Positions 16,481 through 27,524 of a stretch of 64,000 nucleotides of DNA are shown piece by piece (position 1 is the first letter of the stretch; every line of letters begins with the position of its first letter). The position numbers and the translations under genes were made by a program. This DNA is from Metellina segmentata (taxonomy: Eukaryota > Arthropoda > Arachnida > Araneae > Tetragnathidae): positions 60,761,981-60,825,980 of the forward strand of contig OX375875.1 in NCBI GenBank assembly GCA_947359465.1, read 5' to 3'. The notes beneath the pieces were generated by a model. The model had not been told where the DNA came from, searched no databases, and worked only from the letters and a program-made list of their open reading frames with translations.

Positions 16481-16860
16481 CCCACCTAAATTGTGTTCAA
16501 TTTTTGATTGCTAATTATATTTCTTAGTGAGCTGCCGGTACTTTCCTATACTCCGATAAATCAACCATTTAGAAGATAGTTATATTTCAAGAAGCTCATT
16601 TTCACAAGTTGCTTACACATGAATTATTTCGAAGAAAAAAAACCCTTCTCTCATTTGCATTGCTTTTAGTTCACAAATTTAATTTAAATTGTTAGTAAAA
16701 AATTATTAAAGAACATTTTAATACGTTAAAATTATTTTCTTTTTTCTTTTAACTAAGTCAAGAAAAACATGTGCACCCCCTAAAATATTCCTTTTATGTA
16801 GACACATGAATTTTTTTGTTATCATAAACCTTTAAATCATGATATAAGTGTTCTTGTATA

Positions 16861-17058
16861 TGTGGAATATTCTACACATTGTAATATGGGATATTCTACA
16901 CATAATTTAAACATAATCAACTCATAATGGAATATTCTGCATATTATAATGTTACAAATATACTGTACCTTATAATGTGGAGTATTCTGCTCCTTATAAT
17001 ATTGATATTCTGCATCCTAAAAATATAATATTCTTAACTTTATAACGTGGAATATGCT
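16861..17058. repeat. Degenerate minisatellite, about 24-bp units, with GAATATTC dyads
   Basis: About six to seven irregular copies of a TTATAATGTGGAATATTCTG-type unit. The core GGAATATTCT is two inverted GAA pentamers, the half-site arrangement of a heat-shock element. Copies are diverged (GGATATTCT, GGAGTATTCT, GATATTCT). The array ends about 0.7 kb before the first visible exon. Confidence 0.65.
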
Positions 17059-17721
17059 TTGAAATGAAGAAAATAACATACTGACTAAATACAGCAGAAA
17101 TAGGAGAATAACTAAGCATTATGTTTGTAAACCGTAATTTAAACAAAATAAAGTTTGTTAAAAAACAAATAAATGCTGTAATTTCTCCGTTTAGATGTTT
17201 TGTGCTATCAAAAATTATTCCACAAGATGTACCAAAAATGAAACATTGATTACTTTCTTTGATTTAAATTTGGCCATGAAATCAAACACAGAATAGTAAT
17301 ATTTGTACTTTTTCTTTAAATCAATTAATAACTTATTCAAGTAAAAAGAAGTTTTAATGTAGATAAGAGAAATAATAAGTAAAACATACCACTACACTGG
17401 TTTAAAAAAATAAAAATAACTGCTTTATAAAAAGCTTCTGGAATATTAAAAAGACTCCCATAGAAATGCTTTGAAATTGTTACTTTTCAGTGAGCCCTTT
17501 AAACACTACTAATAACTTTAATTAACCGAGGTCTGCATTCAAAACCACTTTTTTTGGTTTATACATATTTATAAGTTACTTTCATTGGTACTATGGCAGG
17601 AATGCTCTTTTAACATCGAATGATGATAAGAATAAAAGTCTTTTATGTGATCTCATAATTATGTGCATATCTATACTTTATTATTAGTATTCTACTGATA
17701 AAAATACCTTATTGTTTCCAG

Positions 17722-17772
17722 ATAGATGAATTTTATTGTTTGCTGTGTTTAAAGTCTTGTTCCAAGAGTTCG
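17722..17772 (+). CDS. mwh: Exon 1 of visible part: FH3 helix of formin-related protein
   Basis: The exon is 51 bp (17 codons, phase 0 at both ends), with acceptor TTGTTTCCAG and donor GTAAGT. It reads IDEFYCLLCLKSCSKSS. This matches the formin GBD/FH3 helix where other family members have a Leu/Cys-rich 'CLKALMNN'-type segment just before the 'HP..L..IA.SL' helix. It joins in frame to the exon at 18,009 across a 236-bp intron, giving a continuous armadillo-like repeat. Being so short it is easily missed. Support comes from splice sites, phase and domain continuity, not length. Upstream exons for the rest of the GBD must exist but I could not find them in the preceding 17.7 kb. Confidence 0.7.
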
Positions 17773-18008
17773 GTAAGTATAAGTGACAATTTTGTGTGTA
17801 AATATTTTTACAAAGAAGTGAATTATTTCGAAATTTTTTTTTATATATTAGAATAATATTGCCATTTTCCCAAAGTTATTCCTCAACTGTCTTATAGTTT
17901 GGTTTTCGAAGGTTTTTATGAACATAAATACTAGTACATTTCATTTTTGGAATTCTATTTAATACTAAATTTTGTATACATATTGTAATTCAAAGATTTT
18001 GTTTACAG

Positions 18009-18107
18009 GCAGCAATAGAGAAAATATCAGAGCACAAAACTGGACTGACTACAATTGCCTCGTGTATAACTAGTTCTCACATGAAATCTCGAATAGTTGG
18101 AATTGAA
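18009..18107 (+). CDS. mwh: Exon 2: FH3 domain
   Basis: The exon is 99 bp (33 codons, phase 0/0), with acceptor TTTGTTTACAG and donor GTAAGA. The peptide starts AAIEKISEHKTGLTTIASCI and ends MKSRIVGIE. The pattern of a short helix, then 'G-L-T-T-I-A' and 'S-x-x-M-K-S-R', is the FH3 armadillo segment that in diaphanous formins reads roughly 'INTIA.SL.T.N.KTK'. It is separated from exon 1 by only 236 bp and followed by a 4.9-kb intron. Splice sites are strong and the frame is open only in this phase, so I am confident of the exon. The family assignment is firmer than the exact orthologue. Confidence 0.82.
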
Positions 18108-18186
18108 GTAAGATTTATTTAACAAAGATATAATACTCACGTTTTTTCAATTTATAATTCAAACTACCTTTTTAAACATAAAATAT

Positions 18187-18238
18187 GGAATCAAAAGGGA
18201 TCCTTAGCTTTCTACAGAAAGCTAGGGATCACTTTTTC
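18187..18238. other. Imperfect hairpin
   Basis: GATCCTTAGCTTTCT and GAAAGCTAGGGATC form a stem of about 14 bp with a loop of 3-4 bases, about 85 bp after the exon 2 donor. It could be a small palindromic element or a structure in the pre-mRNA. Confidence 0.5.
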
Positions 18239-18430
18239 ACTCATTGAATGAAAAGAGAATATTCAAAATATATGTTTTCAAATTCATTATTTAAAAGGAC
18301 ATACAATTAAAAATTTGTATCAAATAAGGAATCTACACAGAGTAGGTCTAGGCTTTTGAGAAAAAGCAAATCACTTTACTTGAAAAGCGATGATTTTGAG
18401 GTATGTCGGATTTTTTCAAAACCCTTAGTC

Positions 18431-18594
18431 AAAAATTTGATGTTTGTATAAATTTGTCTAACTTCTGATATCGCCGACATTTTGAAAATACATTCCTTTT
18501 ATATATACCATTAAAAATTTGATGTTTGTATAAATTTGTCTACCTTCTCATATCCCCAACATTTTGAAAATACATTCGTTTTTATTCCAATTTT
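18431..18594 (+). repeat. Tandem duplication, 82-bp period
   Basis: Two copies of a segment beginning AAAAATTTGATGTTTGTATA, with a few substitutions, in the intron after exon 2. No coding meaning seen. Confidence 0.85.
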
Positions 18595-19980
18595 AAAACA
18601 GAATAAATCTAAATTTTACTCAAGAAAACGAAAATTTATTTTCAATTTAAAGCGATATAGTATGGAACATATCGCGATGCATTGTAATTACGGGATTGTT
18701 CTACGCAATACAGTACAGGAGTTTTTATGCACGTTCTCAAAAAGTACTATCAGAATGTACAAAACATCTATTACAAATAGAATTAAAAGTGCTAATAACG
18801 GAGCATTCCAGTCTTTAGAAATTGATAACTTCAAGTGAGACTTTCGAATGCAGAAAGCTAACTAGTCCACATAACAGAGACATTATAAGACTTTCCCTCA
18901 TTATGAAAATTCATAATATAAACACTAAACTAGTTGAAAGCATAATTTATTACACAGTCTACTGAATTCTGAAAATGGTTTTCGAGGACAGCTAGTATAG
19001 TTCAACATAGGCTCATCTCTTCAGTGAAGTTTTCCATAAAAACATGTCTATTCCTTCCTTCAGAGTTTTAATACCAAGAGTTGGTGTCACATACACTTTG
19101 TCCTACCATTAACATGAAATTAACATTATAATTACTACCTACCATTAACATAAAAAAATATCTTTCTAGTGTGTTTGTTATGAAAGTTATCTTGTATGAG
19201 CACATCTCTCTTAATGAAAAATATCATTTTTCATTTTATTATTTTTGTTCCATATTCGTACATTAATATTTAATTATATAGCCATTATTTTATAGCTACA
19301 AAATGTTAATCAAAATACTTTGATTAAAGGACTGAAAAATTTGATTACAATATATATTCATAACTTCTTGTTTTATCAAGTGAATAAACTGGTAAAATTT
19401 CTGTTCTACATCCCTAACCAAAGGATACAACCTTTAACGGTAACCCTTAGTACGAAATGAAGAAAATATGTTTTTTTCAAATCTAGTGACGTCTGAAAAG
19501 TATCGAACTCGAAAGAAAAACAATTAAAATAAAAAAAAAAACATAATAGAGATAAGAAAGTGGAAAATTTGAATAACAAAGCCAGAAAAAGAGAAATGGA
19601 TTTTGCCGGCGATCCTCCCTGATTTCTGAAGTAAAAGGAAAGAGCACACGCGGATCCTCAAAACAGGAAAAATATTGATAGAGAAAGAAGATAAAAATTC
19701 AAGCAGTGCGTTCGGTTGGGATGCCGATCTGCAGTTCGGGATTCAATCCTAACTCAAACTGAAGGCTTGTCTCAGCAGGATTTCAGAAACGACAATCATT
19801 CCTTTTTTTGTTTTTAAAAGCCTACCGGGAGCAAGTCTAATCTTTTCAATAGTAAAATTCTGAAAAGGGGGTTCGATATTTAATTTAAAAAAGGATATTT
19901 TGCGATATTTGCGATTAAAAAAAAATTGTTGGTGATTTAATGAAAAAATTTTCATTTAATTCCATGGCTAGTTTTGAAGA
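18595..19980. other. AT-rich intron sequence
   Basis: I see no exon. At about 19,708-19,757 a 'gttcgggattcaatcctaac' block resembles a tRNA-type B box and may be the remnant of another SINE, but no A box or body could be matched. Confidence 0.35.
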
Positions 19981-19993
19981 TAAATGAGTTGGA

Positions 19994-20447
19994 CTATCCA
20001 AGACCCCTTCCTTCCTTCGAATGGAAACAGACCCCTCCGTACCGAGTTACTGAAAACCCACAGCGGATTAGCCGAAGCTAGGGAAAGCCTCTAATGAGAA
20101 ATTTTAGAAGTGGGCCTAGTGACACGCCGTCCGAAAAACCCTTATCTGCCCAGGATGAACACGATAGGGCGTGGACGTGGTCGACCCCGGAATGTGTGCG
20201 CTGAAGATATGTGGTCCGGCTCAATGATATCAGGCAACCTTAGGTCCGTTTTGAGCCGGAAAAGTTTTCTTCATAGATTCGTGCCGAGGAGTGATCAGAG
20301 ACGCACACCCAGGCATCTCCTAGGAACCTATCGGCATTCCTGAGTAGCCCAACGGAACAGCAGGCTGCCCCGACATCCCTGTTTATCCAGTACCGTGGGC
20401 CGCCGATACCATCATCTATGGAGTCTTGCAGACCTATCCAAGACCCC
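19994..20447. other. Balanced-composition insert bounded by 14-bp direct repeats
   Basis: About 440 bp of near 50% GC DNA in an AT-rich intron, bounded by two exact copies of CTATCCAAGACCCC (19,994-20,007 and 20,434-20,447). It contains a 77-codon frame (20,110-20,343, +) with GRGRGRPRN, an AT-hook-like run. I do not recognise the protein. It may be a piece of a mobile element or captured DNA. Confidence 0.4.
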
Positions 20448-21043
20448 GAAGGACACTCTGTTTCAATTTGGGATTAGGCATTTAAGCATAATATATAAAC
20501 GAAGATCTCCGTATATATGAAAAAGCATGCACCTAGACCCTGTCTTAATGTACATATAGACATGACCTACAAACAATCGAATTTAGCTTTTCTATCAGAA
20601 AACAGAGATGTAACACTAGAACAAAGCTTTTTTTCATAACTTTTTCCAACGGCGTTTCTTTCACAGAATCAGACTTCTAGCCCCATAGAATTTTACTTTC
20701 GTCAGCAGGATATAAAATTCCTATGAGGCAACTTCTGCCTCACGAGAGCTTTATCGAATTTCTAGACGGTCACTTTAGTCACTGAGCTTTTTCTATGTAT
20801 ATAGGACGTCGATTTACGGTTTTTATAAGGAAATGGTTTGCCCCTACATCATACGAACAGGCGTTGGGTAAAAAATAAAGTTAACTGAGGAATTAAAACG
20901 TTTTCTTAGCTACATTTTATGTATAATTTTTCAAAAAATTGTATACTGCCTTGCTAGTAAAAAGGGCAGTATTGCGACATCGCAAGAAACTCCGTTATGC
21001 TTGACCTTTTGGAAGGGGCACTTGCAAGGCAGATGCCAACTCT

Positions 21044-21521
21044 ATTGTGTCATCGGAATTTTGGAATGCCGAATGTATTCTGATTGGTTATGTTTTGGAG
21101 CCAGCTGCTGTTCTTGCGTCGCGCGCTTTACAATGACTTGAGAAGAACAGGTGAAATAGAACGTCCTCTGCAGGTGGTGTTCGTACAGATGATCTCCGAA
21201 TGGTTTTTTACTTTTACAGTTGTGTTATTTTTGGACAGCGAGGAGACGTTTTGAGAGCACGTTGGGGACGAGGAAAGAGAAGCAGAGGAGTGAGTGACGC
21301 TCGGTCATATACATCTTTTATACATTCCAATCTCTCACAATTCCATCTATGTGATATACATTCTTTTATGTTGTGATGTAACGATGTTAATATAATGATG
21401 TAAATTCTGTATATTTTTCGCAATGTTCTTAGAATAATAAGAACCTAAATATCTTAGCTGTTGTCTGTCTTCTCCTTGTGTACGATTCGTACTATTTTCA
21501 AGCTACCGTTTTAGAGCGACG
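21044..21521 (+). mobile_element. Possible solo LTR
   Basis: It starts TGT and ends ACA, is GC-richer than its surroundings, and has a promoter-like 'catatacatcttttatacat' and an AATAATAAG late signal before a pyrimidine-rich end ('gtctgtcttctccttgtg'). No target duplication could be confirmed and no internal retroelement sequence flanks it, so this is tentative. Confidence 0.3.
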
Positions 21522-22999
21522 ACACCAGAATATCTTCAAGTACTGTATCGATTGTAGATGCCGCGTATTTAAGTACCTAATACCTAACTGAATAACAGTG
21601 AGATCCCTCAACCAACTGTTGATTGAGTGTGTTCTGTTTTCAAACATTCTGAGATAGCAGATGCGTTTAGGTACGTCATTTTAAAATCGTTAATACTAAT
21701 GATAAACTTAGATATTGCATTCTTGATTAGTATGATCATGTACAAAAATTCAGGACAATGCAATCCGAGACGAATCCCGTGTAAAGTACGTGCACAAAAG
21801 TACTACTAATGACAGATGACCATTCCACAAGCTATGTGGAATAAAATAAAGACACCCACAGATGTCGTGATGCTTATGGTAACTAAAGAAATGGAAAAAC
21901 ATGGTTAAGTGAACGTATTGTAAATTTTAGTTATTGAGGAACAAACATTATTTTCCCCCTGTTAGAAGCATTCTGAGAGAAGAACATCTAGAACATTTCT
22001 ACATAGAAATGGTTCCTCTTTTTAGGGATCAAATAGGTCACAGAGGCGTAAATAACTTCCAAGTCCCATACAATGAACAACTGGTTCACAACGATTGCAG
22101 CGTATGCTCATTGAGCTTTTGATGAAACTGACGGAATAGACTATTTCTTCCGGTCGCTGTGTTTGAAGATGTGTCACGTGGTTGCGGGAAAAAGCACGAA
22201 TCCTAATGTGGGACAAATTATTGATTGATTAAAGTGGTTGTCCAGAGTGTGAACGGAAACATGCTTCAGGGGCTGGGCTTTGAGAACCAACCCAAGTTGA
22301 TTCATAAACTCACGTTATTTACCCTTCTGAGATCTTTCCACAGCGAATCCGCCCACATGCTCTGTCTACTTCACTGGAAGGTACACGCATGTTCTTGACC
22401 GTTGTCATGCAAAATTCATGTATACGTTCTGCATAAAGCGCTGTTTTATTTACCTCAAAGCTATATGCATATTGTGAAACAAAAATTTAAAGAAATACGT
22501 AATTGTGCAGGTATGTCACCGATGTTCGGTATGCATAAATGCTAGCTGATTGGAAAGATCATGCCAGCCTAATGATCTTTTCCTTACGGCATGGGTGTAT
22601 TTATTGAAAAAGGATATATTATTAATATGTGGTGTCAGCAGTATAAAGCTGTTGAGATTATACAGATGTGTTCCACCAAGCTCTTGATGTATGTATTGTA
22701 GGCCCAATACCGGTTTAGATGGCCTTACCGCTTATGAAATAAAAATATGATTGAAAAGAATTCAGTGTTTTATGCGCTCATATTTGTAGTTCCTTTTCTT
22801 TATTTAAACTTAGAAAATATTAGATTACGAATTATAGTTCGAAATTGTATTTTTTATGTTTCCCGCACTTCTTATAACTTGGGGCTCGGTTTTATGGTGT
22901 CGGCAACCCTCTTCCTTGTGTGGTGATTTATGTTGTCACTACCTAATATTGTAACCCTTCCATATGTAAAACCTAAAAGCTAATATTTTTCTTCATCAG
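21522..22999. other. Intron 2, 3' part
   Basis: I see no exon. Short inverted repeats occur at about 21,790 (AGTACGTGCACAAAAGTACT) and 21,820 (TTCCACA...TGTGGAA). Confidence 0.4.
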
Positions 23000-23152
23000 T
23001 TGCTGACAATTGTAAGTCGAGCTCCAGAATTGGGTAACAATCGTGTATTAGAAGCCATGACAACCATCCGTATTCTTTTCGGAGAATCTGTGCGTTTTAA
23101 ATTCCTTGTATCCGTGCTGAACAGTAATCTGACAAGTACATCTGGACTTGAG
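23000..23152 (+). CDS. mwh: Exon 3: FH3 domain core
   Basis: The exon is 153 bp (51 codons, phase 0/0), with acceptor TTTTTCTTCATCAG and donor GTAAGA. It encodes LLTIVSRAPELGNNRVLEAM and then an FGESVRFKFLVSVLNS segment. The order 'G-x-x-R-V-L-E-A-M ... F-G-E-x-x-R-F-x-x-L-V' is the most diagnostic FH3 stretch: formins have 'HE.VLEAM...... E..RF..L...L' at the same point. The exon continues exon 2 without a gap in the armadillo repeat. A nearly complementary open frame on the minus strand is a shadow. It is followed by a 10-kb intron that holds several mobile elements. Confidence 0.88.
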
Positions 23153-23249
23153 GTAAGATTTTCCCACTCTTGTGTAGACAAGATTATTTCTTAACGTATT
23201 TTTTATATTTCTTTACTTCAAAGGAAGCGTTAGGTTTACATTTCGTTTT

Positions 23250-23460
23250 TAAACCAAATAAAAAAAGATTTATTTGTTTAAAATTAATTACTAATTATCT
23301 TATCAGAGGGTTAATAAATTCATAAAATTCTGGAAACTTATAAAATGTCTTAATTTTTACATTTTTATCTTCAGAAATCAGTGTAGTTGGATATAATTTG
23401 CTTGTAAAAGTAGCTTATACTTCAACAAATGTAAATCTTACTTGAGTAGGAATTTCATTC
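23250..23460 (+). repeat. Intronic segmental duplication, copy 1
   Basis: It matches 25,572-25,785 in the same orientation (shared TTATTTGTTTAAAATTAATTA, 'aaattctggaaactta' and 'tcttaatttttac' blocks). It starts within 100 bp of the exon 3 donor. Confidence 0.75.
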
Positions 23461-23641
23461 AGTTATATTCAGATAACGTGGAAAGTTGTAAATGCCACAT
23501 GTATTTGAGCAGTGAAATTTGAATATTCCATAGTATGTTGTCTATTGTACTGTTGAATGGCATTTTGTTGCTTTAGAATTTCTAAAATGAAAAAGAATTA
23601 TCAAATGATAAAAATGCTTGGTTTACGAATTTTGTTGAAAT

Positions 23642-23765
23642 GTGCGTCAAACGAGTTACAATAAGTCATAATGCTCGTCAAACGAGTTACAATCAGTCAT
23701 AATGCTCGTCAAACGAGTTACAATCAGTCATAATGCTCGTCAAACGAGTTACAATCAGTCAAATT
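23642..23765 (+). repeat. 31-bp minisatellite, four copies, each with a palindrome
   Basis: Four units of exactly 31 bp, each carrying CTCGTCAAACGAG (5-bp inverted repeat with a 3-bp spacer) followed by TTACAATCAGTCATAATG. The first unit is slightly diverged. Confidence 0.92.
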
Positions 23766-25571
23766 GCTCGACTTAACGCTTTTTTTTGCCGACCTTTTTG
23801 TAGACCCTTTTCTTACAAAATATCATAATTCATATTGATGTCCAAAACAAAATAAATCCGTATCTTCAAAGAAACTTTAAAAAGATGAGAAATATGCTTT
23901 GTGAAATAAATTGTGAAGCATGTATATCCATGAAATATAATTTTACGTAAACTATCTCACTTGTTTGGATAACAAGGCAATGATACAAAATTTGAAATTT
24001 TCATACATAAATACGATGAGCATAGTAAATTTATTTCCAAATATAAATAGGAGCATGGATCCATGTGTTAATAAATATTCTAAAAGGAGCTATTCGAATT
24101 TTTAAATTGAACTTTTACAGCATTGCATTGGAACCGATATTCTTATTGCTTAAGGGTATACTCACTTTAAATATTGGTATATACTTACCTTCGAAAATGT
24201 ACACTATAAAAAATTATTCGTCTTTGTGCAAAAAAAAAAAACGATAAAAGGAAATTACAAAAATTGAATTATTCATCAGCAGTGTTTTCTACTGCATTTT
24301 CATAAAAATATAAAACATATGGAAATTATAAACTACAAGTTCTGCTTAGGATAACTAAAACTATTCATCTTTAAATATACAGAGAATTTGAACTAAAGTT
24401 AAAAAATTTGATTAAATTTAAGATGGAAACAGATTGTTTCTAAGAGAATAAGAATGCGTTCGTCAAAAAAAAAAAAAAACGAAACTAATAAAATCGTTTA
24501 CAACTATTTGTTTTATAGAAATAATGCGAATATGTTTTGATCCTTTCAGAAGCATTTAACTGAAAGTGATAAAACTAATTCTAAATGATACAATTCTACT
24601 AAAAATGTATTATAAATGTTTATAAATATATTTTTCATAGCATGTATACAAATCCAAGAACTAAATTTTTTTTACATAAAACATTACTAAAATATTCTCA
24701 AAGTAGACTAGTTTTTCAGAGTAATGCTAGTATATGGTTTCTTTTGATTAACTTTCTTGAAACATTTCGACTTTATAACAGTAAGGATATTAAGATACAT
24801 CTCCTTCATTCAAAGTATATTTAATATATTATTTCTATATTATATCAACAAAACAAAAAAAGAGACAACACTTGTATAGTCCAAACACCCCGTTTTAATA
24901 GTTACTCGTATAGATAACTGCTCCAAAAGTATGTAATAACAATCAAATCGACACACATGGGGAATTACCCTTTGAAGATGAAGAATAGTACCAAATAATT
25001 AGATACCTGTAACTTATAAAAAGAGCATTTCCACTGCAAATTTTCGCATTTGGTAACAATCTTATTCTTTTAATTGTTCAAAGAAAAGTTTAACTAAATG
25101 AAGTTTTAGTTAAATAAAGTACTAGCAAAAATTTAATATACAATCTTGTTTATGATTGTGCATACATTTCTTTGCTTGGGGTAGTTTTGTTAGAGCAAGA
25201 TTCTTTTATTGGAAAAAACACTATCTTAAAGATTCCAAAATAGTTTGAATTCTTTGTGAGCAAGGATGAAAGAAACGAAATGCTTCTATCCATTCTTTTC
25301 TTCGCTGAAACGCTCCCTTTTTTAGAATATTTCTGCCATTGTGATGCTGCATTTTACTATCACAATAAACTCTAAAGGAATCCCGAACTTTACTAAAATA
25401 CGAATTCTCAGAAATTTCCTAACTACAGTTTGTACTTGGCGCCATTAACTTTTGGTTACAATAAATGAGTATGATCGCAATAAAGTTACAAAAATGGTAT
25501 TTTTAATAAACTAGCGGAATTTTACATATTTTTAACATTTCTTTTTTCAGATTATTTGGGCTTAGAATTGG
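23766..25571. other. AT-rich intron 3 sequence
   Basis: I see no exon or element ends here. There are poly-A runs at 24,231 and 24,467. Confidence 0.4.
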
Positions 25572-25785
25572 TGTTTAAACCAAATAAAAACGATTTATTT
25601 GTTTAAAATTAATTAATAATTACCTCCTCAGATAGTTGATATGTTCATGAAATTCTGGAAACTTATGAACTACGAGTAGTATCTTAATTTTTACTATTTT
25701 GTCTTCAGAAATAAGATTAATTGGATATCAATTGATTGTAAGGGTTGCTTATACCTCAACAAGCATAAATCGTATTTAAGTGTGA
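25572..25785 (+). repeat. Intronic segmental duplication, copy 2
   Basis: Partner of 23,250-23,460, about 2.3 kb downstream in the same intron. It is preceded by an acceptor-like TTCTTTTTTCAG at about 25,540, but the following frame closes at once, so I do not call an exon. Confidence 0.75.
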
Positions 25786-27099
25786 AGCTTTTTGTAATTT
25801 ATAGAGAAAGCTATAAAATATCCTAAAAAATTATTTAGCATTTTGATTGAAACAGGTATTGATTCCGTCATTTTTTCATTATTTGTACCAAATACTAACA
25901 AACGAATCGTAACGAAAAATGGACTGAAATATACATAGAGAGATGTTTGTTACTAAATGAACACCACCAAGTACTTTTAAAATAATAATTAGTTGCATAA
26001 TATTGCAATTTTTACAATCCAATTCCATTCTATGTTTAAGTAAGTTTGTGACATTGCACATTACAATATATCAAATGATAAAAAAAATCTATAAATATCT
26101 TTAAAAAAATCACCTGCTTCTTGACTTGGGCCCAAGAGCTCTGAGCATGCCCCCGAAATGCTCCTCACTTTGCAAAGATAAATGCTGAAGTTAGCTTAAT
26201 TTATGAACAAAAAAGTTGTTAAATCCATAATATTAGAAAACCCTTGGAAAATTGCTTAAAATATCTGCAAACAAAATTATTATTTAGCGTCATAACAATT
26301 TGATCGGTATATGAAGCAAAATCAGAACCCGTGTACATGGTGGCTGTCTTTGAATGGAAAGGATTGGGACAAGTTGGAAAGCAGTTTGATTTCTTGTTGA
26401 TTCGTCCAAATACAGAGATATATTCAAGAGAGAGTGCACATAGTTTAATCATACAAGTAACATATTTGCACATGTTTAATCATACAAATTACAAGTTTGT
26501 ACATTCTTTGATCGTATTTATACATTCGCACATACTGGGTTTCCCTCTCCGAAATTATTTTCTGATTACGTACCTGATAAAAGGCGTGCATACAGGATCA
26601 TTCATAATCAACCATACAATAATTATACAACGCGATTCCTCTTCAAATACCAACCCAGCTCGCCTCTATAATGAAATTCTTCGCCACTCTGATGAACCAA
26701 GCAGTGATATATCTAGAAGACAAAAATCTCAGAGGCAAAAAAAAAATGTGAGCGGACGCTAAAATAAGTTAACGTAAAATCATAATTGCCTTTTAAGAGG
26801 TGAATAGCATGTAGTTGAAGTGGGCATTCAGAAGGTAGTTGGTGTACCTCGACTGTTCAGTGAACTATCTGACATGCATTTTTATCGGAAATAAGAATTA
26901 GCACCACTAAATACACGAAAAACTGTTAATTTTTGAGTAATTTTTATTGTATCTAAAGTATAAATTAGGAGTAAGGACACTGACATCTATAGATATAAGC
27001 AACTAAGAAACTTTAGAGCTATGCACAGATCTGCTAGTCGTATGCTTTCTTGTTTTTGAAAAAATGGCATTGTTGGTATTGAGGTAGGCAAGTGGTTAA
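25786..27099. other. Intron 3 sequence without recognised features
   Basis: A 143-codon open frame at 26,331-26,762 has no recognisable domain and no splice support. A perfect 12-bp palindrome, CTTGGGCCCAAG, lies at 26,125-26,136. Confidence 0.35.
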
Positions 27100-27524
27100 G
27101 GCCCGGTGCATACATCCGGTTTTTCAACGTGCGGCGCCACTGCGGCACCCAAGCCAAACTATGCACACATAACCGTGAAATGACGCACGAACTCATTTCG
27201 CGCCATTTGCGATAAATATTCCATCGAAGAAAACTTGTTTATTTCGCTTGGTGTAAAAAAAGTATATTTTGAAACAAAATAGACGTTACTGGATACAACC
27301 ATTTATAAATTATTATTTATATTCCATTTGTTCATGAAAACGGAGACTCATGTGCGGCGACCGTGGGGAACTGCGGTACAAATTGCACGCAAGTTGGACG
27401 TGCGTCGCCCCATCGGCGCTGGAGGCATGTGTGCACTGCTCCATTGGATCTAAAGTATCTCAGACCGCACTTGCGTTGCGGCAGCGGCGCCGCACGTTGT
27501 AAAACTGGATGTGTGCACCGGTCC
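27100..27524 (+). mobile_element. PIF/Harbinger-like MITE, copy 1
   Basis: The element is 425 bp, with long terminal inverted repeats: GGCCCGGTGCATACATCCGG at one end and GGACCGGTGCACACATCCAG read from the other, both continuing into TTTT(C/A)CAACGTGCGGCGCC. It is flanked by TAA and TTA. The 3-bp TWA target and GC-rich ends suit PIF/Harbinger. The interior is AT-rich and non-coding. A copy in the opposite orientation is at 53,771. It appears to sit in a 'gtggttaa...gactctac' context that resembles a tRNA-like SINE head. Confidence 0.68.

Noticed and set aside
19708..19760. tRNA gene candidate near GGATTCAATCC
   Set aside because: Only a B-box-like block is visible; no acceptor stem pairing or A box could be found.
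23642..23765. Regular 31-bp repeats resembling a CRISPR array
   Set aside because: There are no spacers: units are directly tandem, and the genome is eukaryotic.
26331..26762. 143-codon open frame on the + strand
   Set aside because: It has no recognisable domain, no conserved-looking composition, and lies in an intron on the same strand without matching splice sites in frame with the FH3 gene.
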